NCBI RefSeq assembly: GCF_030463565.1
Contig: NC_134646.1
Location: 66,915,710-66,979,709 of the forward strand
DNA from: Pelecanus crispus
Lineage: Eukaryota; Chordata; Aves; Pelecaniformes; Pelecanidae
Reading direction: 5' to 3'
Length of the DNA stretch: 64,000 nucleotides
Positions 1 through 13,472 of this stretch are shown in pieces. Both the position numbers and the translations under genes were made by a program. Under the pieces are notes generated by a model. That model had not been told where the DNA came from and did not search any database. It saw only the letters and a program-made list of their open reading frames with translations. Position 1 is the first letter of the stretch. Each line of letters opens with the position of its first letter.

Positions 1-3000
1 AAGTGACAGTGTGTTTTGGCCATTTCTTGTTAATGTCTATTGATAATCTTCTTCAGACATCAAATAAACTGGATAAGGACAGAGACTGTGTAGACAAAGA
101 GCATCATTTGCACTAACAGTCACACTGTGCTCACTCTTAGGCTTCAGAGAATCTTACCTATTAATTTGAACAGGGTAGGAGAGGCTCTCTTTGCTGACCT
201 ACGCTGTATAAAATACATACAGTTGCTAAAGTGGGATGGCTGACTTTGCTATAAAGGTCCAAGTTTCTCTTCTCCCTTGTTTGATAAATGAGTGTCATCA
301 GAATTACTGTGCTCTCCTGAAGCAATTAGTCATTATTGGATGATCAAAAGTATTTATCAAAACTTCAGGTGCGGTGCGATTGATCTTCATTTGGGTTGGA
401 AGGGTTTCCTTGCTGGATTTTGGAGAAGGAATCCATCAGTGGCACAGCCATCAAACAGAAGGCAGCAGGTATATCCTTGTCAGAGAGATATATGACTATG
501 CAGAAATTCAAAAAGGAGCCAAGAACTGCAGCTCAGTAGCAGAGGTGGCTAATGTCACCTGGCAAAGCTGTTGGGGTTTTGAGTAGGAGATGGAAAGAAC
601 AGTTAACCAACCCACCTACATCTAGAACACCATAGCCTACTTTAAAATGTGCATAGAGGAATTTTAATTAAAGGATTTATATAGCTGTGGAATTCTGAAA
701 TCCTCTGAGTAATGTGCAATGGACTGAGACCTCCCTGAGAATGGCTCTTCAGTATTTGCAACATTGAAAACCTACAGAGGAGCTATTCCAGCATGATGTG
801 TTTGATCCACCTTATTCATAAATCTTCACTTCAAGATACACAATCTGGATCAAAGTAATCTAAAATGTCATTGTAGCTGCAACAACACTGTGTTCTTGAG
901 CAATATATATGTTTGAGAAGACATCTCGATGGTAGGTCTTGATCTTGTAAAATGCTTTTAATGCTAGTGAAATGTTATCAAGTTTCAGAATACTTATCTT
1001 CAAGGTTTTCTGGTGACCTAAATGGTTTGCAAGCATGGACATAGTGCAGAAACTCTCTTTGTACGCTAACCACTGTTTCCATATGTGGAAGAGGTTAACG
1101 TTTACTCAGGGAAAGTGGCCTTGCTCCTTGAGACACCAGTTTCCTCTTGCTATTCAATAATTCAAATACAAACAAATTAAATCCCCAGATGAACTGGAAA
1201 TACAGAACTGTCAGTGGGAATTGCATTTGCAGTCGCCTTCCTTCCTGGGGCAAGTATTGCAGCAACAAAGCATTATACACCAGCTCATTTTGACCATTCA
1301 ATGAGCAGGCAAATTTTTCTTCTAATCACTCTGTTTCTTTTCTTTCCTTTCACCACCCCACCCCCCCACCCCCATTTATTTAAGCTAAAAGGGGCCAATT
1401 TTTTACTGTTTTTATAAAAACAGGTATAAATTCAGACTAATCTACTGAATACAGTTGTGTTACTCTGTATTACCAGTGGTATAAATAACAGCAGAACTTG
1501 GCACAGTGTTTCCAAATTAATAAACCTAAATGTTTTTCAACTAATGAAATGGCTTGAATATGATCAAACAGATTTTGCTTTCACTCTGTGAAAGAAAAAT
1601 GTGTTTGCTTGACCTGTAAAGCAAGTTATGTCAAATTTGATCATGAAACAGTATTTATGACTAATTTTTAATGCACTGAAAACAACTGAAGTGGGAAATG
1701 CTGATACACTAGTGTAACTATGGCTGTGGAAATGGAACTAATGTAATAACTAAAACGAATTGGTGTAATGAAAGAATAAACCCACGGAGGTTGGTAATGC
1801 CCTAAAATGGTGTGATTTTGAGCCTAATATGTAGGCTGGGGAGGGGGAGGGGATGAAAAAGAAAATCAGCAGCTACAACATGTGGCAGGAGTCTTTGCTG
1901 ACATTTGCAGGGCATTGTGTTGTGCCATCACTGTTGTAAGAAGTGTTTGAGAGCAAGAATATTGCAAAGTAATAAACTCTGGAGCACGGTGAAAAAGAAT
2001 TACATGCGTGTGGACATAAATGTGGTCAAGTCCAGCATATTTCTATTGAAATTGGCATAACAGCTGATGTAAAAAAATAGGCTCAGAAACTTTTCTTGGT
2101 GACATACTATCCCTTCCCATTCGCTATACTTGAAAAAGAAAAAAATTCAGTTGAGGACATACATTTTTGACAGACAGCACATGTGATGGAGTGCTGACTC
2201 TGCGTATCTCTGAAAATGGAAGTAATTGTACTGCAAAGTAAAACTTGATAAATGCAGAGAGAAATTACTTCCACTGAGAGTGCTGTTTTGTTCTGTTTTT
2301 AAAGTATCCTTTTAATGTTGTTAATAGATCTTCTTAAAAATAAATTATTTAAGGAGGCTTATCTTTAAAATACTACTAGAATTATGACTAGAAAACATAT
2401 GAATCACTGCTGTTCTGTAGCACAATTAATTTTCATTGCTATGTTTGTGACCTACTTACACAGACCGCAAACACTAATCTCACTGGATAATTAAAAGAGT
2501 GTAAATATCATTTGTCCAGTCCCTGATGATTTGTTTTAGAAGTCCAATGAGCTCTCTACAGTAAACTTACAGATAAGAAACCCTTAGTTACATATAGACT
2601 TTAATTATCACATACCACTAATGATTCTTAATACTTGGTTTCATATTTTACACTTAGAATAATACAAACTGTATTTAACATGCCAATTAAATATTTTCAC
2701 CCATAAATTTATTTCTCTAACTCTAGCATTCTGATGCAACAGGATGTGGATATGTTGTACCAAACAGGCAAATACATTTGTCTTATATTTAGTCTTGGAT
2801 AAAATATTTGTAGTATTTTTGTTGATGTAAATGAGGTTTTCTTTAAAATTCACTACTTGCCTTCTAAATACAGGTGTATATTTCAGGATTGGACCAAAGA
2901 AATCAGTTTCACAATCAAGGAAATATTTGGCTAAAAGCCATCTGGATTCAGTGATAAAATAAATCTATCCATTAGAAATCATACATATTAGTTGCATGTA

Positions 3001-6000
3001 AAATAAATTACACTGGGAGCCATAACAAATGGGAAGTGGTACTACAATAGGCTGAACGTTACAAGCACAGGAAATTGGTAAGAGAAGCAAAAGACAAGGG
3101 AAAAATCCATGACTGAATAATTTTATAAAGTATAGTAAGAATGACAGAAACCCCAGCAATGCTAGTTTTTAACTAGCTAAAGATAGTAAATTTGTTAATA
3201 ATGATGAGGAAAGAGAAAGCATTTTTTAATTTGAGGGGGCTTCTGTTGGAAAGAAACTGGATGACACACTTGTATAGCATGAAATGCTTTCAAATCTGCT
3301 AGTAAACTGTGAATAGTGTAACCATACTAACTTGGTATGTCTATGCTAAATGGATAGACAAACACATCTTCTGTCTTTAAAAATACCTTTTAAAAGTATT
3401 CAAAAGACAGACCTTGAGTCCTGCTGCATGTTGGTTATTAAATTATTTAGAATCAAAATAATTCAATCTTTGTTAAATATATTATAAATACTTCCAAAGA
3501 TCAAAGCTCCATGCTAGTAGCGCTAAAATTGTAGGAAAACCAGTAAATGACAGGTAATACAAAGTTAGGGGAGAAGCATGCAATGGCCTTCAATGTAAGA
3601 ACTCAACAGGGGGTGTTAAGACAGTTGTTTATTTGGTACCTTACTGTGCTGTTACCAGAAGGATATACGGGGTGTTTCATCCTTCACTGTTTGCTTCATC
3701 CTTATAATTAGAGTCCAGATACCAAGCAATCGCCATGTGAGTAACTTACCTGCTTTACCACGCATGAGCGTTTTTTTCTTTGAATATCTGGAATCCAGAT
3801 GTGCTTTCAGTGTGAAATAAGAGACTATTCAACTCCACCTATTTAACACTTGGGTTTCAAGACCTACCTTATCATTTAGTACAACTGAAGAACATGCAAA
3901 CCTTCAGTAGAGAAACTGCTGAGAGCTACTACTTCATCTCCTTCTCTATCATGTATCATTTCCTCCTTCAATTCATACCAGTTTTCTGGTCCTCCCTGCT
4001 CTCTTTACTCATGGACTAACTACGAGTGTTTGGAAACAAAGCTAGCCAGCCAGGTCTGGGGACACATGCTGAGGCAGCTGTGACATTTTGGACACTGAAC
4101 TTTCCACCTATAGGTCACCAGCTAAAATGAGCTCAACTGAACAATGATTAAAATTTCATCTCTAAGAGCTTCTATGCCAAGGGACCAATACAGGAATCAT
4201 TCCAGTGAACACACTGGAAGCACATTAAATGAAGAATTGGAAAAGGAGTTGCTTCCAGCTGGTGTTTTTACACTAGAAATTATTGTGGAAGAGCTGTTAC
4301 TTCTTTAAGCTTGTACCTTACCTTGTTCTGGAGTAACGTTTGTGTGTACACAAGCCATCAGACCCATCCATGGAACACTGTGTTTGAAAACTTTCTGCCC
4401 CTAAATTGTGTTATTATTATACTATGGAATAATTTTCAGGTCAGCAAAGAGGCTGTAAATTGCATGAGCATTGGAGGCCGAATCAGTTATCCCCTGGAGA
4501 TATGTCCTTCTCAGACTGGGGTAGGGTAATATAGGCATAGTTGTATCTGTGGAAACTTTTCCTATAGATAAACACAGGATTTAATTCAAAAAAGCTATTA
4601 TCTAATACTTCTAATTGATACTAATTTATTTTTAAACCGATGTTTGTAATTATTCTTATATATGCAAAACAGTCTATTTGCATAACATACACACAGAGCT
4701 ACACAAAACGCAGCAGCCTGAGATTCTACACCTTCTTTCCCTGACCCACTTTGTCATCTTGCATGTTTCTTTTGTCTGGTTTTGCCCTTCTCCCTTCTCT
4801 TTTTTTCTTTGATAGAAAAATCCTTTTCCCTTATCATTCTTTCCTTACCCTTTCTTTTTTCTCTCCTTGGTTTTCCTATTCCTTTTTTTGATCTACACCT
4901 ACCTACTTGTTTCTTCATTTTTCCAAACTCCATCCTCTTCCATGAGGTAAAGATATCCAGCAGCTGTCCTAGAATTCTGGCTGGCCTATCTACTAGTTGG
5001 CATTTGCTTTCATAGAGGGACTGGGTGAAATTCCTACTGTATCTGATCCCACAGAAGAGTGTTTCTCCTGCAGTGGTTGTACACCAGTTGCCAGATGCTC
5101 AGTAGTATGATAAGGAACTACATTTTAGAGGTAAATGTAGTAAGTCTTGCCATAGTAGGCTCTTCAGGCCCCAGGTTTTTCTTTAGTAAGACTGATGAAA
5201 ATAGCATATCAACCTAGAAACTATTAATAACAATTGCAGATTAAAATATAGTAAGTGACTAGGTTTCATCCGGTCTCCACAACGCATAACCCTCAGGGTT
5301 CCTTGTCTCCAGGACCTCTGTTCCCAGCCACCCCACTCCTATAAATCTCCCTCTCATCCTTGGCTTTCTGTCCACCAGTCTCTAGAGGTGATCTTTAGGC
5401 TCATTTGCACTGCCCTGTCATGTTCAGACCCTCAGGAGCTACTGCTCGATGTCCTCCATCTGCCTCTTGGTCCTTCACCCCAGGTGTCAAGCTGGCCACA
5501 CCTTGTGACACTGCAGAACTCTGTCTCTTCCCAGTCCCATTTTCCCTCCTGCTTTCCCTTCTTTGAAGGCAACAGTGCTCCTACTAGCTACATGTACAAG
5601 TCCGTATCAGTAAAGTGCTGACATGAGCCAGTGAAATGTTATAAAAAAGCCAATGAACTCTTTACTTGACCAGTGATGAAAGTCACAGCATAGTTATGTG
5701 AATTACTAGTTTCCTGCATGACTGGCTTGATCTAACGTTTACAGGGGGGTTTACTAAGCACTGGAATTTCATCTCTCTACAGAAAATCTTATGCTGGCTT
5801 TCCAATGAGAACAAACACACAGACCCTGCAAAGATATTGACGTCCTTGCACAGCCTAAGCTGAAGTGAATGCTATTTGGTCACCACTTTCTGTTGTCATA
5901 GCTCTAGCAAGAGTAAAGATGCAGACACTGAGTTGAGACAATAACAGCCAACATGTGGAAATTACCATCAGAACTGTTCCGAGAGAGAAAACTGACTGCA

Positions 6001-8713
6001 AGCAACACAAAGAAATCTGAAAAGGGGTTGCATGCAATAAGATTATTCTTCAGCTGTGACATGTCATGACTAAAGTGAAAAAAAGAAACAAGATTTCTAC
6101 TTTTTACAACTTTTTCGTGCATTCAAAGAATTATTCTAGCAATTGAAAAATACTACTTTACCACCTAGATGACTCAAAACTTGGTAAACAGGTTTTCTTT
6201 GAACTCCCTAATTAAATTTGTTTTGGGTAGAATGCAGACACAATAGATTCCAGCTCTAAAGGTCATATTTTGGAAACATTATAAGCCACTTAACAACAGA
6301 AGCTTAGAAGGAGAATGCTTTCTCAGTCTTTATGACTGCCTTGCAACACTGTAATAGCACTGGGACAGCAGTATTACTGTAATTAAATATCCTTTGCAAC
6401 AGCCTGAAGAAGCGGAAACACTCTGGTCATCTAAGATGTGTAGTAGAGCAACACCCTTGGGACTGAGATGTGCATAAGGGTTAACTCTTTCTCAGGCATT
6501 GTAATGTGACAGCATCAGCTCCCACACACATAGCTCAGTCAATAAGTTTGTGTTGATATAATGATTGAATTTATACATTTTATTGGTCAAAACTTTTGTA
6601 CTTATGGAAGAGGAAATTCTTAAAGCTGTCCATTATGGGATTTGGGAGATTTACCTTCAGCCATTTGAGACTGTTCCCCTCCTCACCCTTCTGTGGTTCC
6701 ACTTTCAAGGGCAGAGAGAGCAGGACGGGATGTGTGCCTCTGCCATGGTCAAAACAGCAGATAGATTTCAATAGATTACAATACAGGTGGGATGGAGGGG
6801 TGGCAGAGGCACACAGCAGCCTCCCACTGCACATGAGCAGCCTCCTAGACAGAATGGAGAAGTTGGCAGACCAGGAACATCCAAAACTGTCCCAGCTGAA
6901 TCCTCCTGAGCCTGTCAGTCAGGGTCTCACCACCACAGCTATTTCACATCAGAGAAAACAGCTATTTAGCTACTGCCCTCTCTACTGCTACAGGTTCTTA
7001 AGCATAAATCTGAGAGCAACAGGTACATATCCATGTGCAATATGAGCTTCTGTGCTCTCCAGGAATCTTTGGTGACAAACTTTGGGAACTGCTCACTCTG
7101 ATAAGTGAAATTTTATTCTATGGGAATAAACTTGTACACAGTCACACAATCATCATAACTAAAAATATAGAAATAACATGGGTTTTATGGTGTTAAAACC
7201 CCCACCCCCCAAAAAAAACCAAAACAAAAAAAAAAGCAAAAAGCTAAGGGATAAATTATGGGAGTAAACAAGACACTTTTCTGTCCTTCAGGTTCACCTG
7301 GACATCGTGGCTGATTCAAGACTTGTGTACCACCTATGATGTGCCTGACTGCATCCAGGGCAGTTTTTGTACACCTTTGTCAAATGGCCACAATTTTGGC
7401 TGACAGCAAATTTGGTTCTTAAGCAAAACCGGAAAAAAATGCACAGCTTGCACACCCAACTATGAAAGTAAAAGGTATGAGAATACTATGCTCTGTGTAG
7501 AGAGAACATAAAAACACATTTAGAAAAGTGGCTTTCATATTTCCTTGAGATATGCAAGTTCATTCTACATATCTCTATCCCACAGCAGCTTGAATCTTCT
7601 AGGAATATTTGCTTCTGTGGTATCTCCCTTCTTGACCGACACTGGAGGTTTTCACTGTTGCAAGCAGAAGTTTTTAAAAATGCGAGCTTATAAGTGAGGC
7701 TGAGAGGTCTAGCTGAGAGCTACAACAGTCATCCTCTCTGGTTTGGGCATGGATGACATTGTACAATTCATACTGTCCAGTGAGTAATGCTTGTACTGAC
7801 TTGCTGCATTGCATTTCATGGCTTGTATTATATTCTGGTTCCAAATATAAAGTACAAAGAGTGGGATCATACTAATGTAGTATGTTTGTTTCTACATGTT
7901 TTAAAAATTAGCATTTGTTGGATTGTTAATGGCTTACGTGTGCATTTAATGTATTAAACAGTCACACGTGATTTAAGTTGCAAACTCCAATACAGTATTT
8001 CTACATGCTATAGAAATGCAGAAAATTTCCTCACACCCTCCCCCCGCTACATATTCATACTTCTTATGTCTGCCAGATGGTGTGGAGCAAATTATTCTAG
8101 CACTCAGACCATGTGAATTTTAAGCAGATGAATATAACAGTCTGCGCAGCACTTTGCCTTCTTTTATCATTGACTGTGGTGCTGCCCTGTTTGATCACGC
8201 CCCCGAACAAACAAATCTCATTAATCAGTGTTTTCCTTTTTTTGCCCTTTGGGTGCTTTTTCCTTTCCATTCACTTTTGGAGAATTTCTTTGGGAAGCCT
8301 TGTTTTTAGAGGGAGATAAATTTTTCAGTCTGTTTGGTGCTTTTATTTAAAACTGAATTTAGCTTTAAGAAGAAGTGCCAGCTGGATAAAACTGAGAAAT
8401 AACGCAGCTCACATATAAATGAAACCTGGCCTGGACATCTATGATGTAAGTTATCCACTAGTAATCCACAGCGATTTACATCTCTATAGTTGAAAGGGTA
8501 ATGTGATTTAAAATCCATGTACCTTACGTTGCTAGGACTCTTACTGAAACTGTCATTGAAGATTCTGAATTATGCAATTCAAATATAGTTTACTTTACCT
8601 CAAATGTCAGCGACATCAGCCAAGCAATAATTTGATGATGTTGCTTAATTCACTCTGCCATTGCTGAACTGGTCTTGAAGCACTCCTGACTTTTTGTTTT
8701 ACTTTCAGTTCCC
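1..8713. other. Intergenic AT-rich DNA, no gene recognised
   Basis: No open frame here resembles a known protein, and none shows the exon-like conservation seen in DHX15 downstream. The longest frame, a 149-codon stretch at 6596-7045, has low-complexity composition and no recognisable motif. The region has short simple runs: a C-rich patch near 1360-1375, T-rich DNA at 4780-4930 and an A-rich, C-interspersed tract at 7198-7238. I see no tRNA, rRNA or clear mobile element. Distal regulatory elements or unannotated lncRNA exons cannot be excluded without transcript or conservation data. Confidence 0.7.
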
Positions 8714-9270
8714 AGAGTCATAAAAATATTGGTCAGAAGGGACCTTTGGAGATTATCTGGTCTAACCTCCTACGTGACTTGGGACTCTTGCCAGTGCTAG
8801 ATCAGGTCAGCCATGGCTTTATCCATGTGAGTCTTGAAAAGCCGCAAGGATGGAGATTTCACTGTCTCCCTTGGGAAACAACACTATGAACCTGCTCCAG
8901 TGCTGCACTGTCTTCCTAGCAAGTCCAAACCTCCCTAACTGAAATTTGTGCCTATTGCCCCTTGTGACATTGTCTGTTACTACGGAGAAGAGTTTTGCTC
9001 TGTCATCTTTGTGATTCCCCTTCAAGCATTGTAGGCTGCTCATAGATTGCTGCTTAGCTCTTCTTTGCCAGACTGAACAAGCCCAGCTCCCTCACTGCTC
9101 ACTGATGGCTAATGACCAACCACTCTGATGCCCCAGCTGTCTCGGTGGCCCTCAGATGGACCCTCTCCAGTTTCTCCACATCCCCTTCAAAGCTGGAGAG
9201 ACTCCAGATATGCCCTGGCCAGTGCACCTCACTGACAGTGGCTGAATGAATCACCCTCTTCACAGCTGAC
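8714..9270 (-). mobile_element. CR1 LINE fragment, 3' end, minus strand
   Basis: Read on the minus strand, this stretch matches the 3' part of an avian CR1 non-LTR retrotransposon. The + strand begins with the reverse complement of the CR1 3' terminus (hydrated by phrases such as agaagggacctttgga and ctggtctaacctcc), then the reverse complement of the C-terminal end of CR1 ORF2 (aacctgctccagtgctgc), and continues into the region around ccctctccagtttctccaca. It is 5'-truncated at about 9270, as is usual for CR1. Many substitutions and stop codons mark it as an old, dead copy. The boundaries are good to about 20 bases. Confidence 0.85.
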
Positions 9271-12200
9271 TTAAGAAAACAGGTACTATTTAATACTGTT
9301 GGCTACTGAGTTCTTGCAGTAGTTTTCCTGTATTAGGGCTTTGAACTATAAAGACCAATGGTTCTTAGAGAACTATTGTGGAATACACAACTTTTGGTAC
9401 AGTCTTGGCTTTGCTTCTTGACTGTACTGGGGCTGCTTACAGGTTTCAGGAAGACCACTGCTGTAGGAAGTTTATCTGGTAGCATGAATACATTGTCTTG
9501 CTCCTCCTCCGGACTAAGAAGAGAAGGTAACAAAGTCAATTTGCAGGCCAAGGCACCATCACTTCAGCGCATTTCAAATAAATATCGAGAAAAAATACAG
9601 TCTTTTGCTCTGTTGTTTTACCTAATAAGCTCTTTGATGGGGATGAGAAAGAGCTGGAGGTTTGGGGAATTTGAGGGGGAGGGCGGGTTGTAATGCTAGT
9701 TTCAAGAGCTAAATTTAATCATGTGGCAACTTTTTGCCACATAATGATATATACATATTTCTGTCAGTGAAGACCTACCCAGAAATATAGAATACACACT
9801 GGGAGGGAGTCTTAATGTTGAAGGTACAAGAACACTGTAATAAGTGATAAAGAAACCCTTACTTATCTCCTCTTCAAAATTATAAGCCCTTTTTAATATT
9901 CCAGCACAGACCTTGTTTGTGGAGCTGCTGGCAATAGCAGCAGGTCTATATGAATCAAAATGAAAGCTGACGGAAGAAATAAAAAATACAGTGCAGCAGC
10001 CCAGTGCTGATAACTGTATATGGTACACACCACATTAAGAAATGGGCAGGAAGGAAGAGGCACTAAAAGTAGCATTCAGTGCACACTGAGATGTATTGCA
10101 TCACAGGTGTCTTGAAAGAAAATATGATGAAACTCAGAAAGTTCACTGAACAACAGCAAGGTCAGAATTTAGGCTAACGCTTAGTTCTGATCTTGACTCA
10201 GTGTAGGGTAATTAGACTTATGTGGTATTTAACACTAGGAATTTTTCTCTTCCTGTTTCTTCTTTCTTTCTCATTCTCACCTGCCTCAATGACAAAGTCA
10301 CAGTTGCATTCTTCATAGCATCTGGGCTCATCTCCTGGGAGATCTGTGACATTGTATGGCCAACATATGGCCACTTTGTGCCTTCCCTGACCAAAGTTTC
10401 ACCTGCAGCCTTCTCTCTTAATTTGTTCTATATACTTCTTTTTCCTCCAATGAAGTATTAGCTCTGCTTCTCTCTCCTTTTGTGGTTTAGAGTTGATTTC
10501 TCAACATTGGTAACCTGCAAATTATTTTTAATTGAAAGTAAATGTGTGGGAGTTCATACACAGCCTATGCAAGCCTGTGCATGTGCGCAGCACAGAGGAA
10601 GACTGCTGAGGACAGGCAGGGCTGTGCAACCACAAGCTGTATGTATTTTAGAACATTAGGATAAAGGGGGAACAATGGGTAAGAAAGAGGTCTGAGGTTT
10701 GCAATTTTATACCAGTGTGCTGGTGAAGAGACACAAGCTTGCATGTTAAATGTTTGATGGGGGCTTTAAGCCAAAAGAAGGTGATACCCTTTCCTTCCTT
10801 TAAGTGATTTGTCTTTCAGTCTGACTTCCTGTGATTCTTCCATCTTCACTTTAAAACTTTATCCCTTTAGAAAGTCTGAGAAGAGGCTCTGTTAAGAAGG
10901 CTGAATTTTTCTTCATCCTTCTTCTGTTTCTGCTTCTCTTTCTCTTGTAACTGTCAGCTCTTATGCCCCTTTACCACTACTGGTTTTTTCCCTTGGCATT
11001 CTCATCTTTTGTACACTCTGCTCCTTTTCCTTCCCCCCAGGGGAACACAGTGTTGGAGCTGAGATAAACCTGAAGAAGTAGTATCCAGGAACATCCAGAT
11101 GATAGGCATGAGCAGAACTGGATGATTTTGTGAATGCAAGAATGCATAGGACAAGCTATATCTCAATAACTTCGTGCTGAAATAAATTAGCATTTTTCAT
11201 ACTGACCCTAGGAAACAGCACAATTTTCACATCAAGTCAGCAGATGTTTTTGAAAGCACTGACACCAACCTCAATCTTAACTATTGTGGAGTTAGTATAG
11301 AAAAGTGATTTGTTGTTAAGATATGACAAAGCAGATTACAAACTTGTCTCTTGGCTATTTCTTAGTATTAACTACTGAGAACATTTTAATTCAATAGTAT
11401 TAATCACCATGGCATTAGCTAGGGGTGGCATTTACTCTCAATCAGAACAGAGATGGGAGATGCTGTGGTTACAAATAAAGCTACCATAGGCCACCTGCAG
11501 AATCTGTACTGGTTATTGTTCAGTGGTGTCCTTAAAGCACAAGGCAGCAAACCTCTCCTAGATCCACCCTGGGGATTACATGACATTATTACCCTCAGCT
11601 TCCTAGCAGTGTCCCTCTGCCGGACTGTTAATACTTTGCTGCTACCCTAATCTTCCAAGAAAGCAATTTATGTAAGTGCTCCCTAACTCATTTCTGTCGA
11701 AATGAGAAAGGTTAACTTAAAACAGTTCAAAAATCAGCTCTTTGTTAATGTGGCTTATTTGACAAAAGTAGAGCAGAAAGCTTATAAAAACTATACCTAT
11801 GGGAGAACTTTAGAGTTAAAGGATGTGTAGGAGGGGTATTAGAGCTTTCTGTTGTATGAATGTCTATCAATAGACAGGCAGCAGAGCTGCTCAAGTCCCA
11901 TTCTGGTTATTTCAGATTTATTTTTACAGGTCCAAATAGATACACTGTTAAAAAGATGAGCACATAAGAGTCTCATTTGATTTAACATCCTCCACAAGGT
12001 CCACAGTGTTTCAGCTATGTCTTGGAGGACTTGAAATGTTTTTTCCTACCTTACTGTTCGTGCAGACCAACATGCTTCACTGTAGGATACTGCATGCTTT
12101 TCATAGAATATGAAAGCTTTTCAGAGAATATTTGTGCTGAAGATTCAGTCCTTACCCCATGACTCTCCCACACAGGGTGCTAAGCAGCACTGCCTTGTTT

Positions 12201-13024
12201 TAAAGGAAAGAAAATTCTCTAAATTCTCCACTATAAAATTGCTCCAGTGTATTAACTAATTTCCACTAGAATCTATGAAAAAATAAAGCTCATATCAAAT
12301 ATTTGAATAGTTCTGGAAAAAATGCTGAATAAGTGTTTTTCTAAGAGCAGCTAATATTATTCATGTAAATGTGTCCAAATCAATCAGGATGTCACTTTAA
12401 TGTAGGATCAGTCATCTGGTACGGAAAAATGCATATTAAAAAATAGCTTTTACAGGAAAATACACAGTTCTTTGGTCCTGATCTTCCAAAGAGATATTCA
12501 AGAACCGAACATTATTTACTATGAGCAGTGTCAGGCTGTTCTGTCATGGATTTTCTTCAGGTGATCTGGCAGCTGAGACAGTGTCCTGTCTCTGGTTGCT
12601 TGTCTGTGTCCCCGTGCTACTCCGTCTGTTGTCCTTGTTGGGAACCAAACAGGCTAAGAAACTGGGGGGTTTTTGTTGTTGCTAGGCTATTTTTTTAGCC
12701 ATATCAGTTTCACAGCCTGATGCACTGCATGACTACCCAAACAACCATGCCATAGTGAGGAAGAGGGTAGTGCAGAGATGGGACTGAGCAGTCAGGATCA
12801 GGAAGGTCAGGGACTGCTTAGGTAGTGCCACAGCACAATCCTGAAAAACCTTGTTTACTCCCATGGAACTACTTGCTGCATGTTAAATACAACATAAGAC
12901 TGGGCTGTGTGTTACGTATTTCATGTACCATTGCATAGACAGAAAGGTACTTCAAAAAATGTTAAAGTTGCAGAAGAAAGTACTTCTTTACCTGTGATAA
13001 CCTTAATTCTGCCTCCCTTCTTAT
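9271..13024. other. Intergenic DNA, no gene recognised
   Basis: I see no protein-coding gene or RNA gene. A G-rich stretch at 9664-9687 has four G-runs of at least three and could form a G-quadruplex on the + strand. The frames of 108-111 codons at 9358-10028 lie on both strands of the same DNA, have no recognisable motif and look like chance. Confidence 0.65.
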
Positions 13025-13332
13025 TATAGTTAGCGATAGGATGAGAGGAAATGGGCTTAAGCTGCGCCAGGGGAGGTTTAGGTTGGAAATTAGGAAAAAT
13101 TTCTTTATGGAAAGGGTGGTCAAGAATTGGAACAGGCTGCCCAGAGAGGTGGTGGAGTCACCATCCCTGGAAGTGTTCAAAAAACGGGTAGATGTGGCAC
13201 TTTGGGACATGGTTTAGTCTAGTCTACCCTTGATTGGCTTAGAGTAGACTTGGTAGTGTAGGTGAATGGTTGGACTGGATGATCTTAAAGGTCTTTTCCA
13301 ACCTAAACGATTCTATGATTCTATTCTATAGT
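13025..13332 (+). mobile_element. CR1 LINE 3' end, plus strand
   Basis: This is a short 5'-truncated CR1 copy in sense orientation. The visible parts are the last codons of the CR1 ORF2 protein (region around aggtttaggttggaaatt, then aacaggctgcccagagaggt and ctggaagtgttcaaa), the 3' UTR with ggatgatcttaaaggtc, and the terminal attctatgattctat repeat typical of CR1. It is better preserved than the copy at 8714-9270. No functional protein can be made from it. Confidence 0.92.
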
Positions 13333-13472
13333 AGTATTACAGTAATAGTACAGTACTGCTATAATAGAATCGTGGAATAGTTTAGGTTGTATTACACATT
13401 CATATAGTACATTAAAATGCTATACAATGCCATACAATACTATACACAATGTAGTAGTATTACACATTCATA
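13333..13472. repeat. Inverted CR1 tail plus AT-rich direct repeat
   Basis: Directly downstream of the plus-strand CR1 tail is the reverse complement of a second CR1 3' end (about 13359-13390, with agaatcgtgg then aatagtttaggttg), so the two tails face each other as an imperfect inverted repeat with arms of about 30 bases. After it, a perfect 16-base direct repeat (GTATTACACATTCATA) occurs at 13389-13404 and 13457-13472, separated by degenerate atacaat-like units. I read this as a composite of CR1 tail microsatellite expansion and inversion. It has no coding content. Confidence 0.7.

Noticed and set aside
6596..7045. 149-codon plus-strand open frame
   Set aside because: No recognisable domain, no splice or promoter context and a chance-like composition.
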